DNA from: Actinoplanes lobatus
GTDB lineage: Bacteria; Actinomycetota; Actinomycetes; Mycobacteriales; Micromonosporaceae
Length of the DNA: 64,000 bases
Direction of reading: 5' to 3'
Assembly (NCBI RefSeq): GCF_014205215.1
Contig: NZ_JACHNC010000001.1
Coordinates: forward strand, 5,514,501 to 5,578,500
Shown: piece after piece, positions 42,966 through 51,840 of the stretch
Layout: every line of letters begins with the position of its first letter
How positions within the stretch are numbered: the stretch's first letter is position 1
Notes under the pieces: model-generated
What the model was told of the DNA's origin: nothing
The model's database searches: none
What the model saw: the letters and a program-made list of their open reading frames with translations, nothing else
Made by a program: the position numbers and the translations under genes

Positions 42966-43448
42966 ATGACCGACAGCTTCGGCGTCCGCTACCTCACCGC
43001 GGTGGCCTCCGCGGACTACGACACCCTGACCGAGATGTACGCCGACGACGTCGTCTTCTACACCCCGTTCCGCCGCGGTGACACCGGCGTCGCCTTCATC
43101 AAGGGCTTCCTCGCGGCGTTCCACCGGGCACACCCGGGGCTGACGGCCTCGCTGCACGACGAGTTCAGCAACGCCGACGGCACCAAGGTCACGCTCCGGA
43201 TGAGCATCCGGTGGCACAACACCGGCCCGTTCATGACGTTCCCGCCCACCGGATCCGAGGGCGTGGAGAGCGAGATCCACACCTTCCGGCTGCGTGACGG
43301 CCGGATCGTCGAGCAGTGGGTCGGCCACAACACCCTCGGGCTGACCCGCCAGCAGCTGACCGACTGGCAGATGCCCCTGCCGCAGGACGAACAGGATCCG
43401 GCCCCGGCGATCGTGACCGTCCAGGCGACGCCGGTCGAGGTCGGCTGA
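42966..43448 (+). CDS. SnoaL-like (NTF2-fold) protein
   Basis: A 160-residue protein with the cone-shaped NTF2 fold pattern: VRYLTAVASADYDTLTEMYADDVVFYTPF at the N-terminus, a central beta region with RMSIRWHNTGPF, and HTFRLRDGRIVEQWVGHNTLGL. Family members are polyketide cyclases, ester cyclases, dehydratases or small-ligand binders. The start at 42966 is an ATG after AAAGGCAAC. It lies between the MFS pump and the acyl-AMP ligase, probably in the same transcript. The specific role is unknown. Confidence 0.85.
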   Translation: MTDSFGVRYLTAVASADYDTLTEMYADDVVFYTPFRRGDTGVAFIKGFLAAFHRAHPGLTASLHDEFSNADGTKVTLRMSIRWHNTGPFMTFPPTGSEGVESEIHTFRLRDGRIVEQWVGHNTLGLTRQQLTDWQMPLPQDEQDPAPAIVTVQATPVEVG

Positions 43449-43469
43449 CACCGAGAAGAGGAGATCGAG

Positions 43470-45164
43470 ATGCCGTCGTCACCGGTACTGGTGGAGGAAC
43501 AGAGCGATTTCGCCGCGCTGGCCCGGGCGCTGCGACCACCGCCGTACGTCGCTGACCGTTTCTATGCCGAGGGCTGGTGGCGACGGCAGACCATCCTGCA
43601 CGACCTCTATCTGGTGGCCGCCCGCTACCCGGACCGGCCGGCGTTCCTGCTGCACCAGGCGGCCGCCGGCCGTACCGTCACCATGCGGTACGCCCAGCTG
43701 GTGCAGCACGTCGACCGCTTCGCCCGGGCGCTGCTCGCCCTCGGGGTCCGCCGCGGCGATCCGGTGGTGGTCCAGCTGCCCAACTCGTGGGAGGCGATCG
43801 CCCTCCTGCTGGCCTGCCTGCGTGCCGGGGCGGTCGCGGTGCCGGTCTCCCCGTCGGTCCGCCAGCGGGAGCTCGAACGCGTGCTGCGGATGACCCAGGC
43901 GACGGTGTGCGTGGTGCCCGACCAGTGGCACGGCTTCCCGCACGCCGAGGCACTGGCCGAGGTGGCTCCCCGGCTGCTCTGGCTGCGGCACCGGGTGGTG
44001 CTCGGCGACGCGGCCGCCACCGGGGCGATCGACTTCGCCGGCTTCTTCGTGCACACCTGGCACGACCTGCCGGACGCGCCGCACCGGCTCACCCTCGACG
44101 ACCCCGACCGGGCGTCCATGGTGGTCTTCACCTCGGGCAGCACCGGCGAGATGAAGGCGGTCCTGCACAGCCACAACACGTTCCGCTGCGGGACCGGCGC
44201 CCATGCCGCCGAGCAGGAGCGGGGCTGGGGTGACAACGAGGTGTTCGCGACACCGTTCGCGGCGTACGACACCACCTCGCTGCTGTTCGCGGTGTGGGGG
44301 CCGATCCTCTCCGGCGGCACCGGGATCTTCCTGGACCGCTGGGATCCGGAGGTCATGCTCGACGTGGCGGACGGCGCGGGCGTCACCCAGCTGTCCGCCG
44401 CGCCGCCGCACTGGCAGGAGCTGGCCGCCGCCCAGCGCCGCCGGCCCCGCGCGCTCACCCGGCTGCGGACCGCCATCACCACCGGCGCCGCCATGCGACC
44501 GGCCATGTTGCAGGAGGTGTCGGCCGCGTTCGGCAAGCCGATGCACCGCGTGTGGGGGATGACCGAGACCGGCATGGGCATCCGCACCCGCCCGGACGCT
44601 CCGCCCGCGGCGGACGACCTCCAGGTGGGGTACCCGGTGACCGGCCTGGAGACCGATCTGGTGTCCACCGGGGATGCGGACGAGATCTTCCCGATGCGGG
44701 TCCGTGGGCCGTCCGTCTGCCTGGGCGTGTGGCACGACCAGCTCACCGTGCGCGAGACCTGGAAGCACGACGACGGCTGGTTCTCCACCGGGGACCTGGT
44801 CACCCGCGTGACCAGCGGGGCGATGAGCATCGCCGGGCGCGTCGACGACCGGATCGGCCATCCGCACATGATCCCGGTGCAGGAGGTCGAGATGGAACTG
44901 GCCCGGCATCCCGCGGTGCGCGAGGTCGCGGTGGTGGGGTACGTCGACCAGCGGGGCGGCGAGCAGCCGTGCGCGGTGGTCGTACCCAACGGGGTCCCGC
45001 CGACCCTGACCGAACTGCGCGACTACCTGACGTGGCGGGGGATGACCGGCTGGTACCGGCCGACCCGGCTGGAGGTGGCGGCCGCGCTGCCCCGCAGCCA
45101 CGTCGGCAAGATCCGCAAGGACGTGCTGCGCCGCTGGCTTGCCGGCGCCGAGGTGCCGGACTGA
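43470..45164 (+). CDS. Acyl-CoA synthetase/AMP-dependent ligase
   Basis: ANL-superfamily enzyme of 564 residues that activates a carboxylate as acyl-adenylate and usually transfers it to CoA. Motifs are VVFTSGSTGEMKAVLHSH (phosphate loop, about residues 213-230), VWGMTETGMG (about residues 355-364), GWFSTGDLV with the Asp-Gly hinge region, and the C-terminal lysine in RSHVGKIRKDVL. The TETGMG segment resembles cyclohexanecarboxylate-CoA and medium-chain acyl ligases. GAGGAG precedes the start. Its link to the meroterpenoid cluster, beyond proximity, is open. Confidence 0.9.
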   Translation: MPSSPVLVEEQSDFAALARALRPPPYVADRFYAEGWWRRQTILHDLYLVAARYPDRPAFLLHQAAAGRTVTMRYAQLVQHVDRFARALLALGVRRGDPVVVQLPNSWEAIALLLACLRAGAVAVPVSPSVRQRELERVLRMTQATVCVVPDQWHGFPHAEALAEVAPRLLWLRHRVVLGDAAATGAIDFAGFFVHTWHDLPDAPHRLTLDDPDRASMVVFTSGSTGEMKAVLHSHNTFRCGTGAHAAEQERGWGDNEVFATPFAAYDTTSLLFAVWGPILSGGTGIFLDRWDPEVMLDVADGAGVTQLSAAPPHWQELAAAQRRRPRALTRLRTAITTGAAMRPAMLQEVSAAFGKPMHRVWGMTETGMGIRTRPDAPPAADDLQVGYPVTGLETDLVSTGDADEIFPMRVRGPSVCLGVWHDQLTVRETWKHDDGWFSTGDLVTRVTSGAMSIAGRVDDRIGHPHMIPVQEVEMELARHPAVREVAVVGYVDQRGGEQPCAVVVPNGVPPTLTELRDYLTWRGMTGWYRPTRLEVAAALPRSHVGKIRKDVLRRWLAGAEVPD

Positions 45165-45185
45165 GCGCGGGTCAACCGTCCATGG

Positions 45186-45212
45186 CCCGGGCGAGCAGGC
45201 CGACCGCCCGGG
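45186..45212. terminator. Hairpin between the ligase and the convergent membrane protein gene
   Basis: CCCGGGCG pairs with CGCCCGGG around an 11-base loop in the 83-bp gap between convergent genes. The stem is short but fully GC. Confidence 0.5.
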
Positions 45213-45247
45213 TTCTGGCGGTGGCGCACCTGGCCGCCGGCCCGGGC

Positions 45248-45994
45248 TCAGCGGCGGCAGCGGTAGACGACCGGCGCCGTGGCCTGGACCGGTGACGGCT
45301 CGATGATGTTGACGGTGGCGGTCTCGGTGGCCGTGCCGACGCCGCTGAACGTCCAGGTGAGCGTGAGAGTGGCGGTGTCCTGTCCGCGGCCCACCCGTTC
45401 GGTGAGCACCGGTCCCGGCGGCGCGTCCGAGCGGAACCACTGGTAGCGGATCGTGCCGCCGCGGCCGTTGGTGCGCACGGTGGCGACCACGTCGACGGCG
45501 ACGTCGCAGCGGTTCCCGGCGGGCCGGGGCACGGCCACCGTGGCGCCCTCCACCTCGAGGGGGCGCAGCCGCTGCCACAGGTAGAGGCCGACCACCACGA
45601 CCAGCGCGAGGGTCAGCAGGCCGGAGACCAGCGACACCAGCCGGCGCAGCAGCGGGCGCGGGCGGGCGGCCGGGGCGGCGGCCGGCCAGGCGGGGGTGGC
45701 CACCGGGGTCACCGGGACGCCGGGCCCGAAGCGCATCTCACTGTGGGCGCGGAGGGTCGGCTCGGACTCACCGCCCGCGTGGACGGTCGGCGCGAGCGGC
45801 GGCCCGGACAGGTGCACCGTCTGGTCGGGCGAACCGATGGAGACGGTTGCGTCCAGATCACCGAAATGAGCGGTGCGTTCCTCCGCGGAACCGAGATATG
45901 CGGTGCGCTCGTCGGGAGTACCGGGGCGGCCGATGGTCCGCCACGGATCGGCGGGCTCCGGCATCGCCCGCTCGTCGAAGTGTTCCTCCGGCAC
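45248..45994 (-). CDS. Single-pass membrane protein with extracytoplasmic beta domain
   Basis: A 248-residue protein of unknown function. The GTG at 45994 has AGGAG 6 bases upstream. The cytoplasmic part (residues 1-115) is rich in T, E, P and short threonine motifs (DERTAYLG, EERTAHFG, DATVSIG, DQTVHLS, EPTLRAH) that look like phosphorylation repeats. One membrane helix follows (about residues 122-142, LVSLVSGLLTLALVVVVGLYLW), then an Ig-like domain with a Cys pair (NRCDVAV and VYRCRR). It starts 10 bp after the Ser/Thr kinase stop, so it is a likely kinase substrate or partner. Confidence 0.82.
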   Translation of the reverse strand: MPEEHFDERAMPEPADPWRTIGRPGTPDERTAYLGSAEERTAHFGDLDATVSIGSPDQTVHLSGPPLAPTVHAGGESEPTLRAHSEMRFGPGVPVTPVATPAWPAAAPAARPRPLLRRLVSLVSGLLTLALVVVVGLYLWQRLRPLEVEGATVAVPRPAGNRCDVAVDVVATVRTNGRGGTIRYQWFRSDAPPGPVLTERVGRGQDTATLTLTWTFSGVGTATETATVNIIEPSPVQATAPVVYRCRR

Positions 45995-46003
45995 GGCGTA
46001 CTC

Positions 46004-47646
46004 CTAACCGGGGGTGCAGATGTTGTCGAGGGTCACGTAGACCGGTGACGCCGACGAGCCCGAATTGCCGGCGGCGTCGACGGCGACGACGGTGATCGGG
46101 ATCCTGGTGGCCACCTTGGGCATCGGCAGCGAGGTGAGCGTCCCCCGGAAGAGGTTGCGGCCGGCCGAGCTCATCGCGACGGTCGAGGTGGCGCCGTTCA
46201 GGGTGTAGCGGAAGGTCACCTTCAGGTCGGCCGCCCCGCTCACGTCGTCGGTGACGGTGGCCGTGACGGTGCTCGACCGGTTGCCGTAGGTGCACTTCTC
46301 CGACTCCAGCGCGGTCGGGCTCGCCCGGACCGCGCCGACCGTGGGCGCGACGGTGTCCGGCGGGGGCGTGGGGGAGGTGCTGACCGACGGGCTCGGCGCG
46401 CTCGTGGTGGCCGGTGTGGACGGTGACCTGGTCGTGGGGGCTGTCGTCGGTGTCGGGCCGGTCGTGGCGTCCGGTGTCTCCGGGCTCTCCGTGGTCGGCG
46501 CGACCGTGGTGGGTGTCGCCGACGCGGCCGGGGGGATGGTGCCGGACGGTTCGGTCGATGCCGGTGCGGCCGCGGTGGGGCTGCCGGCCTCACCCGCCGC
46601 GATGACGGGGGAGACGTCGTCGGCGGCGGCGAAGCGGTATCCCGCCCCGCCGATCACCAGGGTCGCGACGACGGCGGCCGCGGCGAACACGGTCACCTTG
46701 CGGCTGCGGCGGCCGGTGGCGGCGCCGGACCCGAGCGCCGTGGAGGCGAGGCTGGTGGCGTTCCCGGCCTGGTCGGGGAACGGCCACAGCATGGCGAGCA
46801 GGGCGGCCCGGCGGGCCAGTTCGCGCAGCCCACGGTCCTCCCAGTCCGGCCCGTACGCCGCACCGGCCACCCGTTCCAGGATGTCGAGGAAGGCGACGGC
46901 GTGCTGGGGCCGGTCGGCGGGCTGCTTGGCCATGCCCTGCCGGAGAAGGTCGTGCACCGGTGCCGGGGCCGGATCGGTCGGGATGGGCGCGTTGGCGTGC
47001 TGGTCGTGCAGGGCGAACAGGTTCGCCCCGTCGTACGGCGGCCGGCCGGTGAGGCATTCGAAGAAGGTGGCGGTGGCGGCGTAGATGTCGCAGGCGGGTG
47101 TCGCCGGGGCGCCGGTCCACTGCTCGGGGGCCATGTAGCGGGGGTGCCGGTGACGACGGTGCCGGTGCCCTGACCGGCCTGCGTGGCGATGCCGAAGTCG
47201 GCGAGTTTGCTCAGCCCGTCGCCGGTGACCAGCACGTTCTCCGGCTTGTAGTCGCGGTGCACGACTCCGTGGGCGTGCGCCGCGGCCAGTCCGGCGAGGG
47301 ATCCTTTCAGCACCACCAGCGCCGACTCGGGGGTGGTGGGGCCGTTCTCCCGCAGCATCTGCCGCAGCGACACCCCGTTGACCAGCTCCATCACGATCGC
47401 CGCGCCGTCGGCGGTCTCCACGTACTCGTAGAGGCGGGAGACGTGCGGGTCGTCGATCTCGCCGAGCAGCTGTGCCTCCCGGCGGAACGCGGCCCGGAAG
47501 GCGGCGTCGTCGCCGAGCACGTGCACCAGGTACTTGATGGCGACCGGGGTGCCGGTCTCGTCGTGGGTGGCGAGCACGACGCTGCCCGACGCGCCGGCGC
47601 CGAGCTGACGAACGGTCGTGTAGCCGGACAGCTGCCAGCTGCTCAT
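46004..47646 (-). pseudogene. Membrane Ser/Thr protein kinase, interrupted by a frameshift
   Basis: Two overlapping frames together make one PknB-like kinase. The N-terminal frame (ATG 47646) has the glycine loop LGAGASGSVVLA, the ATP lysine in VAIKYL, the catalytic loop VVHRDYKPENVLV and DFGIA. The frame is lost just after GTP, and the activation segment continues in another frame as RYMAPEQWTG. A single missing base in the G run at 47140-47144 (five G; six would restore it) explains this. The rest has a membrane helix (KVTVFAAAAVVATLVIGGAGY), a T/P/S-rich linker and an extracellular Ig-like domain. It may be a sequencing error, a recent mutation or phase variation. Confidence 0.85.
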
Positions 47647-47961
47647 GTCGACCCACTCCACCATCCAAGGGGCGGAGGCCCCCTCCGCCGCGCCGATCAT
47701 TCTGGTCGCGGAACAGCCACCCGGGGGATCAGCGCATCGGGTGATTTCCCCGGGCCGGATCGGCGACCTCGAATGCGTCCAGAGCCCGAACGTGTACTGA
47801 CCAGCCCGACGCTATCGACTGGCCGCAAGTGTCAAAAATCGGTGCGTAATGTGGGCATCGCGGTGTGTCAGTAGACACGTATACGTCATTCCGGCGTCGT
47901 TTTCCGTTCTCGTCTCGTAGTTTCGAAGGCTGCCGCGGACGGTTTCCGGGGCGGAGAGGAA
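47647..47961. promoter_or_regulatory. Divergent control region with nested palindromes before the Pls-like gene
   Basis: This 315-bp stretch separates the kinase from the Pls-like synthetase. GTGTC-AGTA-GACAC at 47865-47878 and the perfect palindrome ACGTATACGT at 47877-47886 overlap by two bases and lie about 75 bp before the Pls start. The surrounding 47820-47940 is AT-richer than average and is the likely promoter area. I see no gene in it. Confidence 0.5.
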
Positions 47962-50900
47962 GTGCGCCCGGTGACCGCGACGACCGACCTGCGACTGATC
48001 GAGCTTCCCGAGTTCACCCTCGAGCCGGAGGCTCCGGCGGTGTTCCGCTCCCGGTCCACCCCGGTCCGGCGCACGCTGGTCGACATCCTCGACGCGACGA
48101 TCGCGGCCCACGCCGACTCCCCCGCGATCGACACCGATGCCGGCGCGCTGACCTACCGGCGGCTGTCCGCCGAGGTGGAGGCGCTGCGCGCCACGCTGAG
48201 CGGGCACGGGATCGGCGTCGGCGACCGGGTCGGCATCAGGATCTCCTCCGGTACGGCGGAGCTGTACCTGGCCATCCTCGGTGTGCTGGCGGCCGGAGCC
48301 GCGTACGTGCCGGTCGACGCCGACGACCCGGAGGAGCGCGCCGAGCTCGTCTTCGCCGAGGCGGGCGTCTGCGCCGTCCTGGGCGACGACCGGGACGTGT
48401 CGCTGCGGCGTACCCCGCAAGGGCGGCCCGGGCGCCCGGGCCCGGCCGACGACGCCTGGATCATCTTCACCTCGGGATCCACCGGCACCCCGAAGGGGGT
48501 GGCGGTCCCGCACGGCGCCGCCGCCGCGTTCGTCGACGCCGAGGCGCAACTGTTCCTCACCGGCGACGGCGTCGCGCCGCTCGGGCCGGGCGACCGCGTC
48601 CTGGCCGGCCTGTCGGTGGCCTTCGACGCGTCCTGTGAGGAGATGTGGCTCGCCTGGCGGCACGGCGCCTGCCTGGTGCCGGCCGCGCGGTCGCTGGTGC
48701 GCAGCGGCGTCGACCTGGGCCCGTGGCTGGCCGGGCAGCGCATCACGGTGGTGTCCACGGTGCCGACGCTCGCCGCGCTGTGGCCCGCCGAGGCGCTCGA
48801 GGACGTCCGGCTGCTGATCTTCGGTGGTGAGGCGTGCCCGCCGGAGCTGGCCGAGCGGCTGGCCGTCGGGGGCCGCGAGTTGTGGAACACGTACGGCCCG
48901 ACCGAGGCGACCGTGGTGGCCTGCGCCGCCCGGATGACCGGCGAGGGCCCGGTGCGGATCGGGCTGCCGCTGGCCGGCTGGGAGCTGGCCGTCGTCGATG
49001 CGTCCGGTGAGCCGGTCACCATGGGGCAGACCGGCGAGCTGGTGATCGGTGGTGTCGGCCTGGCCCGCTACCTCGACGCCGCCAAGGACGCCGAGAAGTT
49101 CGCGCCGCTGCCCGCCCTGGACTGGGATCGTGCCTATCGCAGCGGCGACATCGTCCGCGCCGAGCCGGAGGGTCTGCTGTTCCTGGGCCGCGGCGACGAG
49201 CAGGTGAAACTCGGCGGCCGCCGGATCGAGCTGGGTGAGGTGGACGCGGCGCTGCAGGCACTGTCCGGGGTGGCCGGCGCGGCCGCCGCGGTGCAGCGGA
49301 CCGCCGGCGGCAACCAGCTCCTGGTCGGCTACCTGGTGCCGCACGACGGCGAGAGCTTCGACCTGGAGGCCGCCAACCGGCGGATCCGCGAGCAGCTCCC
49401 GGCCGCGCTCGTCCCGCTGCTGGCCGTGGTGGACGGGCTCCCGACCCGCACCTCGGGCAAGGTGGACCGGGCGGCGCTGCCCTGGCCGCTGGCCGTGCCC
49501 GGCGCGTCGCCGGACGGCGAGCTGACCGCGACCGAGCAGTGGCTGGCCGGCGGCTGGGAGGAGATCCTCGGGGTCCGCCCGGCCGAGGCCGGCGCCGACT
49601 TCTTCAGCAGCGGCGGCAGCAGCCTGAACGCGGCGCAGCTGGTCGCCTGGATCCGGCGGGACCACCCGCGGGTGTCGGTGGCCGACGTCTACCAGAACCC
49701 GCGACTGTCCGAGATGGCGAGCGTCCTCGACGGCCTCGGCGCCGAGACCACGGTCCACCGGGCGGTGCGGCCCACGCCCCGGCGGACCGGTTTCGTCCAG
49801 GCCCTGCTCATGGTGCCGATGCTGGCGATGGTGGGGCTCCGCTGGCTCACCGTGGTCGCCGCGCTCGGCAAGGTCGTGGGGCTCGTCCCGGCGGTCTCCT
49901 GGTGGTGGATCGCGGCGTCCTGGGCGCTGCTGTTCAGCCCGCCGGGCCGGATCGTCATGGCCGCGTCCGCCGCCCGGCTGCTGCTGCGCGGCGTCGGCCC
50001 CGGCGCCTACCCGCGCGGCGGGCACGTCCACCTCCGGCTGTGGGCGGCCGAACGCTTCGCCGAGCTGACCGGCGCGACCGGGGTGGCCGGGGCGGGCTGG
50101 ATGATCACCTACGCGAAGGCGCTCGGCGCACGGCTCGGCCGGGACGTCGACCTGCACTCCGCGCCGCCGGTCACCGGGCTGCTCAAGCTCGGCCGCGGTG
50201 CCGCGATCGAGCCGGAGGTCGACCTCTCCGGCTACTGGGTCGACGGTGACGTGGTCCGGATCGGCACGGTGCGCGCCGGCGCCGGCGCCCGGGTCGGCTC
50301 CCGGAGCACCCTGATGCCCGGCGCCCGGGTCGGCAAGGGCGCGCGGATCGGCGCCGGCTCGACCGTGACCGGCACGGTGCCGGCCGGACAGCGCTGGGCC
50401 GGCTCCCCGGCCGTACCGGTCGCCGGGAAGGACGCGACCGGCTGGCCGGAGCGGCGCCCGGAGCCCTCCCGGCTCGGCGGCCCGTTCTGGGTGACCGCCT
50501 ACAGCGCCACCGCGCAGCTGCTGGGCCTGCTCCCGGTGCTGGCCGCGCTACCCGCGCTCGCCCTGGTCGGCTGGGCGTTCACCGGCGGGCCCGCGCTGCT
50601 CGCCGTCCCGGCCGCGCCGGTCGCCTACCTGGTCGCCTACGCCCTGCTCGTGCTGGTGGCGGTCCGCCTGCTCAGCATCGGCCTGCGGGAGGGGTTCCAC
50701 CCGGTCCGCGGGCGCGTCGCCTGGCAGGTGTGGACCACCGAGCGCCTGATGGGGATGGCCCGCGTCGCGCTGTTCCCGATCTACTCCAGCATGTTCACCC
50801 CGGTGTGGCTGCGCCTGCTCGGCGCGAAGGTGGGCCGCGGCGCGGAGATCTCCACGGTCCTGGCGGTCCCGGCCATGACCACCGTCGACGACCACGCCTT

Positions 50901-51840
50901 CCTGGCCGACGACACGATGGTGGCCACCTACGAGCTGAGCCACGGCTGGCTGCGGGTCGCCCCGGCCCGGATCGGCAAGCAGGCGTTCCTCGGCAACTCG
51001 GGGATGGCCGCGCCGGGCCGGTCGGTGCCCAAACGCGGCCTGGTCGGGGTGCTGTCGTCGGCGCCGCGCGGGGCGAAGAAGGGCTCGTCCTGGCTGGGCG
51101 CCCCGCCGATGCCGCTGCGCCGCGTCGTCGAGGCCGCCGACACCGGCCGCACCTTCGCCCCGCCGCTGCGGCTGCGGTTGGCCCGGGCCGCGATCGAACT
51201 GTGCCGGGTCGTCCCGGTGATCTGCGCCGGCGCCCTCGCGGTCCTGGTGCTCGCCGTGCTCGCGCTGATCTGGCGGACCGCCGGCGGACCGGTGGCCGTG
51301 CTCGCCGCCGGTCCGGTGCTGGCCGCCGCCGCGATCGTCGCGGGACTCACCGCGTCGGCCGCCAAGTGGCTGCTCGTGGGCCGGTTCCGGGCCGGCGAGC
51401 GGGCGCTGTGGACGTCGTTCGTCTGGCGCAACGAGCTCGCCGACACGTTCGTCGAGGTGCTCGGCGCGCCCTGGCTGTTCCGGTTCGTCACCGGGACGCC
51501 GCTGCTGAACCTGTGGCTGCGGACGCTCGGCGCGCGGATCGGCCGCGGCGTGTGGCTGGAGACGCTGTGGCTGCCGGAGTACGACCTGGTCCGTCTCGGC
51601 GCCGGCGCGACCGTGAACCGGGGGTGCGTGGTGCAGACCCACCTGTTCCATGATCGGATCATGAGCATGGATGAGGTCACTCTCGGCGCGGGCGCCACCC
51701 TCGGCCCGCACGGCATCGTGCTGCCCGGCGCGAGCATCGGCGCCCGCACCACCGTGGGCCCCGGCTCGCTGGTCACCCGCGGCGACGCCGTGCCCGCCGA
51801 CACCTGCTGGCTCGGCAACCCGATCGCGACCTGGGCATGA
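47962..51840 (+). CDS. Pls/PosA-like single-module NRPS (poly-amino-acid synthetase type)
   Basis: A 1292-residue protein with the layout of poly-epsilon-lysine synthetase: adenylation domain (about residues 40-510, with FTSGSTGTPKG and YRSGDIV), carrier domain (about 525-595, phosphopantetheine Ser 554 in GGSSLN), then six or so membrane helices interleaved with three left-handed-helix/acyltransferase-like tandem domains to the C-terminus (hexapeptide repeats such as IGRGVWLETLWLPEY and GAGATLGPHGIVLPGASIG). By manual alignment to GrsA the specificity code is D-A-E-S-I-G-T-V-V-K, close to the lysine code I remember (DAESIGSVAK). It probably makes an isopeptide-linked basic homopolymer in the membrane without a condensation or thioesterase domain. 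GTG 47962 follows GGAGAGGA. Confidence 0.85.
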   Translation: MRPVTATTDLRLIELPEFTLEPEAPAVFRSRSTPVRRTLVDILDATIAAHADSPAIDTDAGALTYRRLSAEVEALRATLSGHGIGVGDRVGIRISSGTAELYLAILGVLAAGAAYVPVDADDPEERAELVFAEAGVCAVLGDDRDVSLRRTPQGRPGRPGPADDAWIIFTSGSTGTPKGVAVPHGAAAAFVDAEAQLFLTGDGVAPLGPGDRVLAGLSVAFDASCEEMWLAWRHGACLVPAARSLVRSGVDLGPWLAGQRITVVSTVPTLAALWPAEALEDVRLLIFGGEACPPELAERLAVGGRELWNTYGPTEATVVACAARMTGEGPVRIGLPLAGWELAVVDASGEPVTMGQTGELVIGGVGLARYLDAAKDAEKFAPLPALDWDRAYRSGDIVRAEPEGLLFLGRGDEQVKLGGRRIELGEVDAALQALSGVAGAAAAVQRTAGGNQLLVGYLVPHDGESFDLEAANRRIREQLPAALVPLLAVVDGLPTRTSGKVDRAALPWPLAVPGASPDGELTATEQWLAGGWEEILGVRPAEAGADFFSSGGSSLNAAQLVAWIRRDHPRVSVADVYQNPRLSEMASVLDGLGAETTVHRAVRPTPRRTGFVQALLMVPMLAMVGLRWLTVVAALGKVVGLVPAVSWWWIAASWALLFSPPGRIVMAASAARLLLRGVGPGAYPRGGHVHLRLWAAERFAELTGATGVAGAGWMITYAKALGARLGRDVDLHSAPPVTGLLKLGRGAAIEPEVDLSGYWVDGDVVRIGTVRAGAGARVGSRSTLMPGARVGKGARIGAGSTVTGTVPAGQRWAGSPAVPVAGKDATGWPERRPEPSRLGGPFWVTAYSATAQLLGLLPVLAALPALALVGWAFTGGPALLAVPAAPVAYLVAYALLVLVAVRLLSIGLREGFHPVRGRVAWQVWTTERLMGMARVALFPIYSSMFTPVWLRLLGAKVGRGAEISTVLAVPAMTTVDDHAFLADDTMVATYELSHGWLRVAPARIGKQAFLGNSGMAAPGRSVPKRGLVGVLSSAPRGAKKGSSWLGAPPMPLRRVVEAADTGRTFAPPLRLRLARAAIELCRVVPVICAGALAVLVLAVLALIWRTAGGPVAVLAAGPVLAAAAIVAGLTASAAKWLLVGRFRAGERALWTSFVWRNELADTFVEVLGAPWLFRFVTGTPLLNLWLRTLGARIGRGVWLETLWLPEYDLVRLGAGATVNRGCVVQTHLFHDRIMSMDEVTLGAGATLGPHGIVLPGASIGARTTVGPGSLVTRGDAVPADTCWLGNPIATWA

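Noticed and set aside
43470..45164. Acyl-AMP ligase as loading enzyme of the Pls-like synthetase
   Set aside because: The Pls-like protein has its own adenylation domain, and the two genes are separated by convergent genes and terminators.
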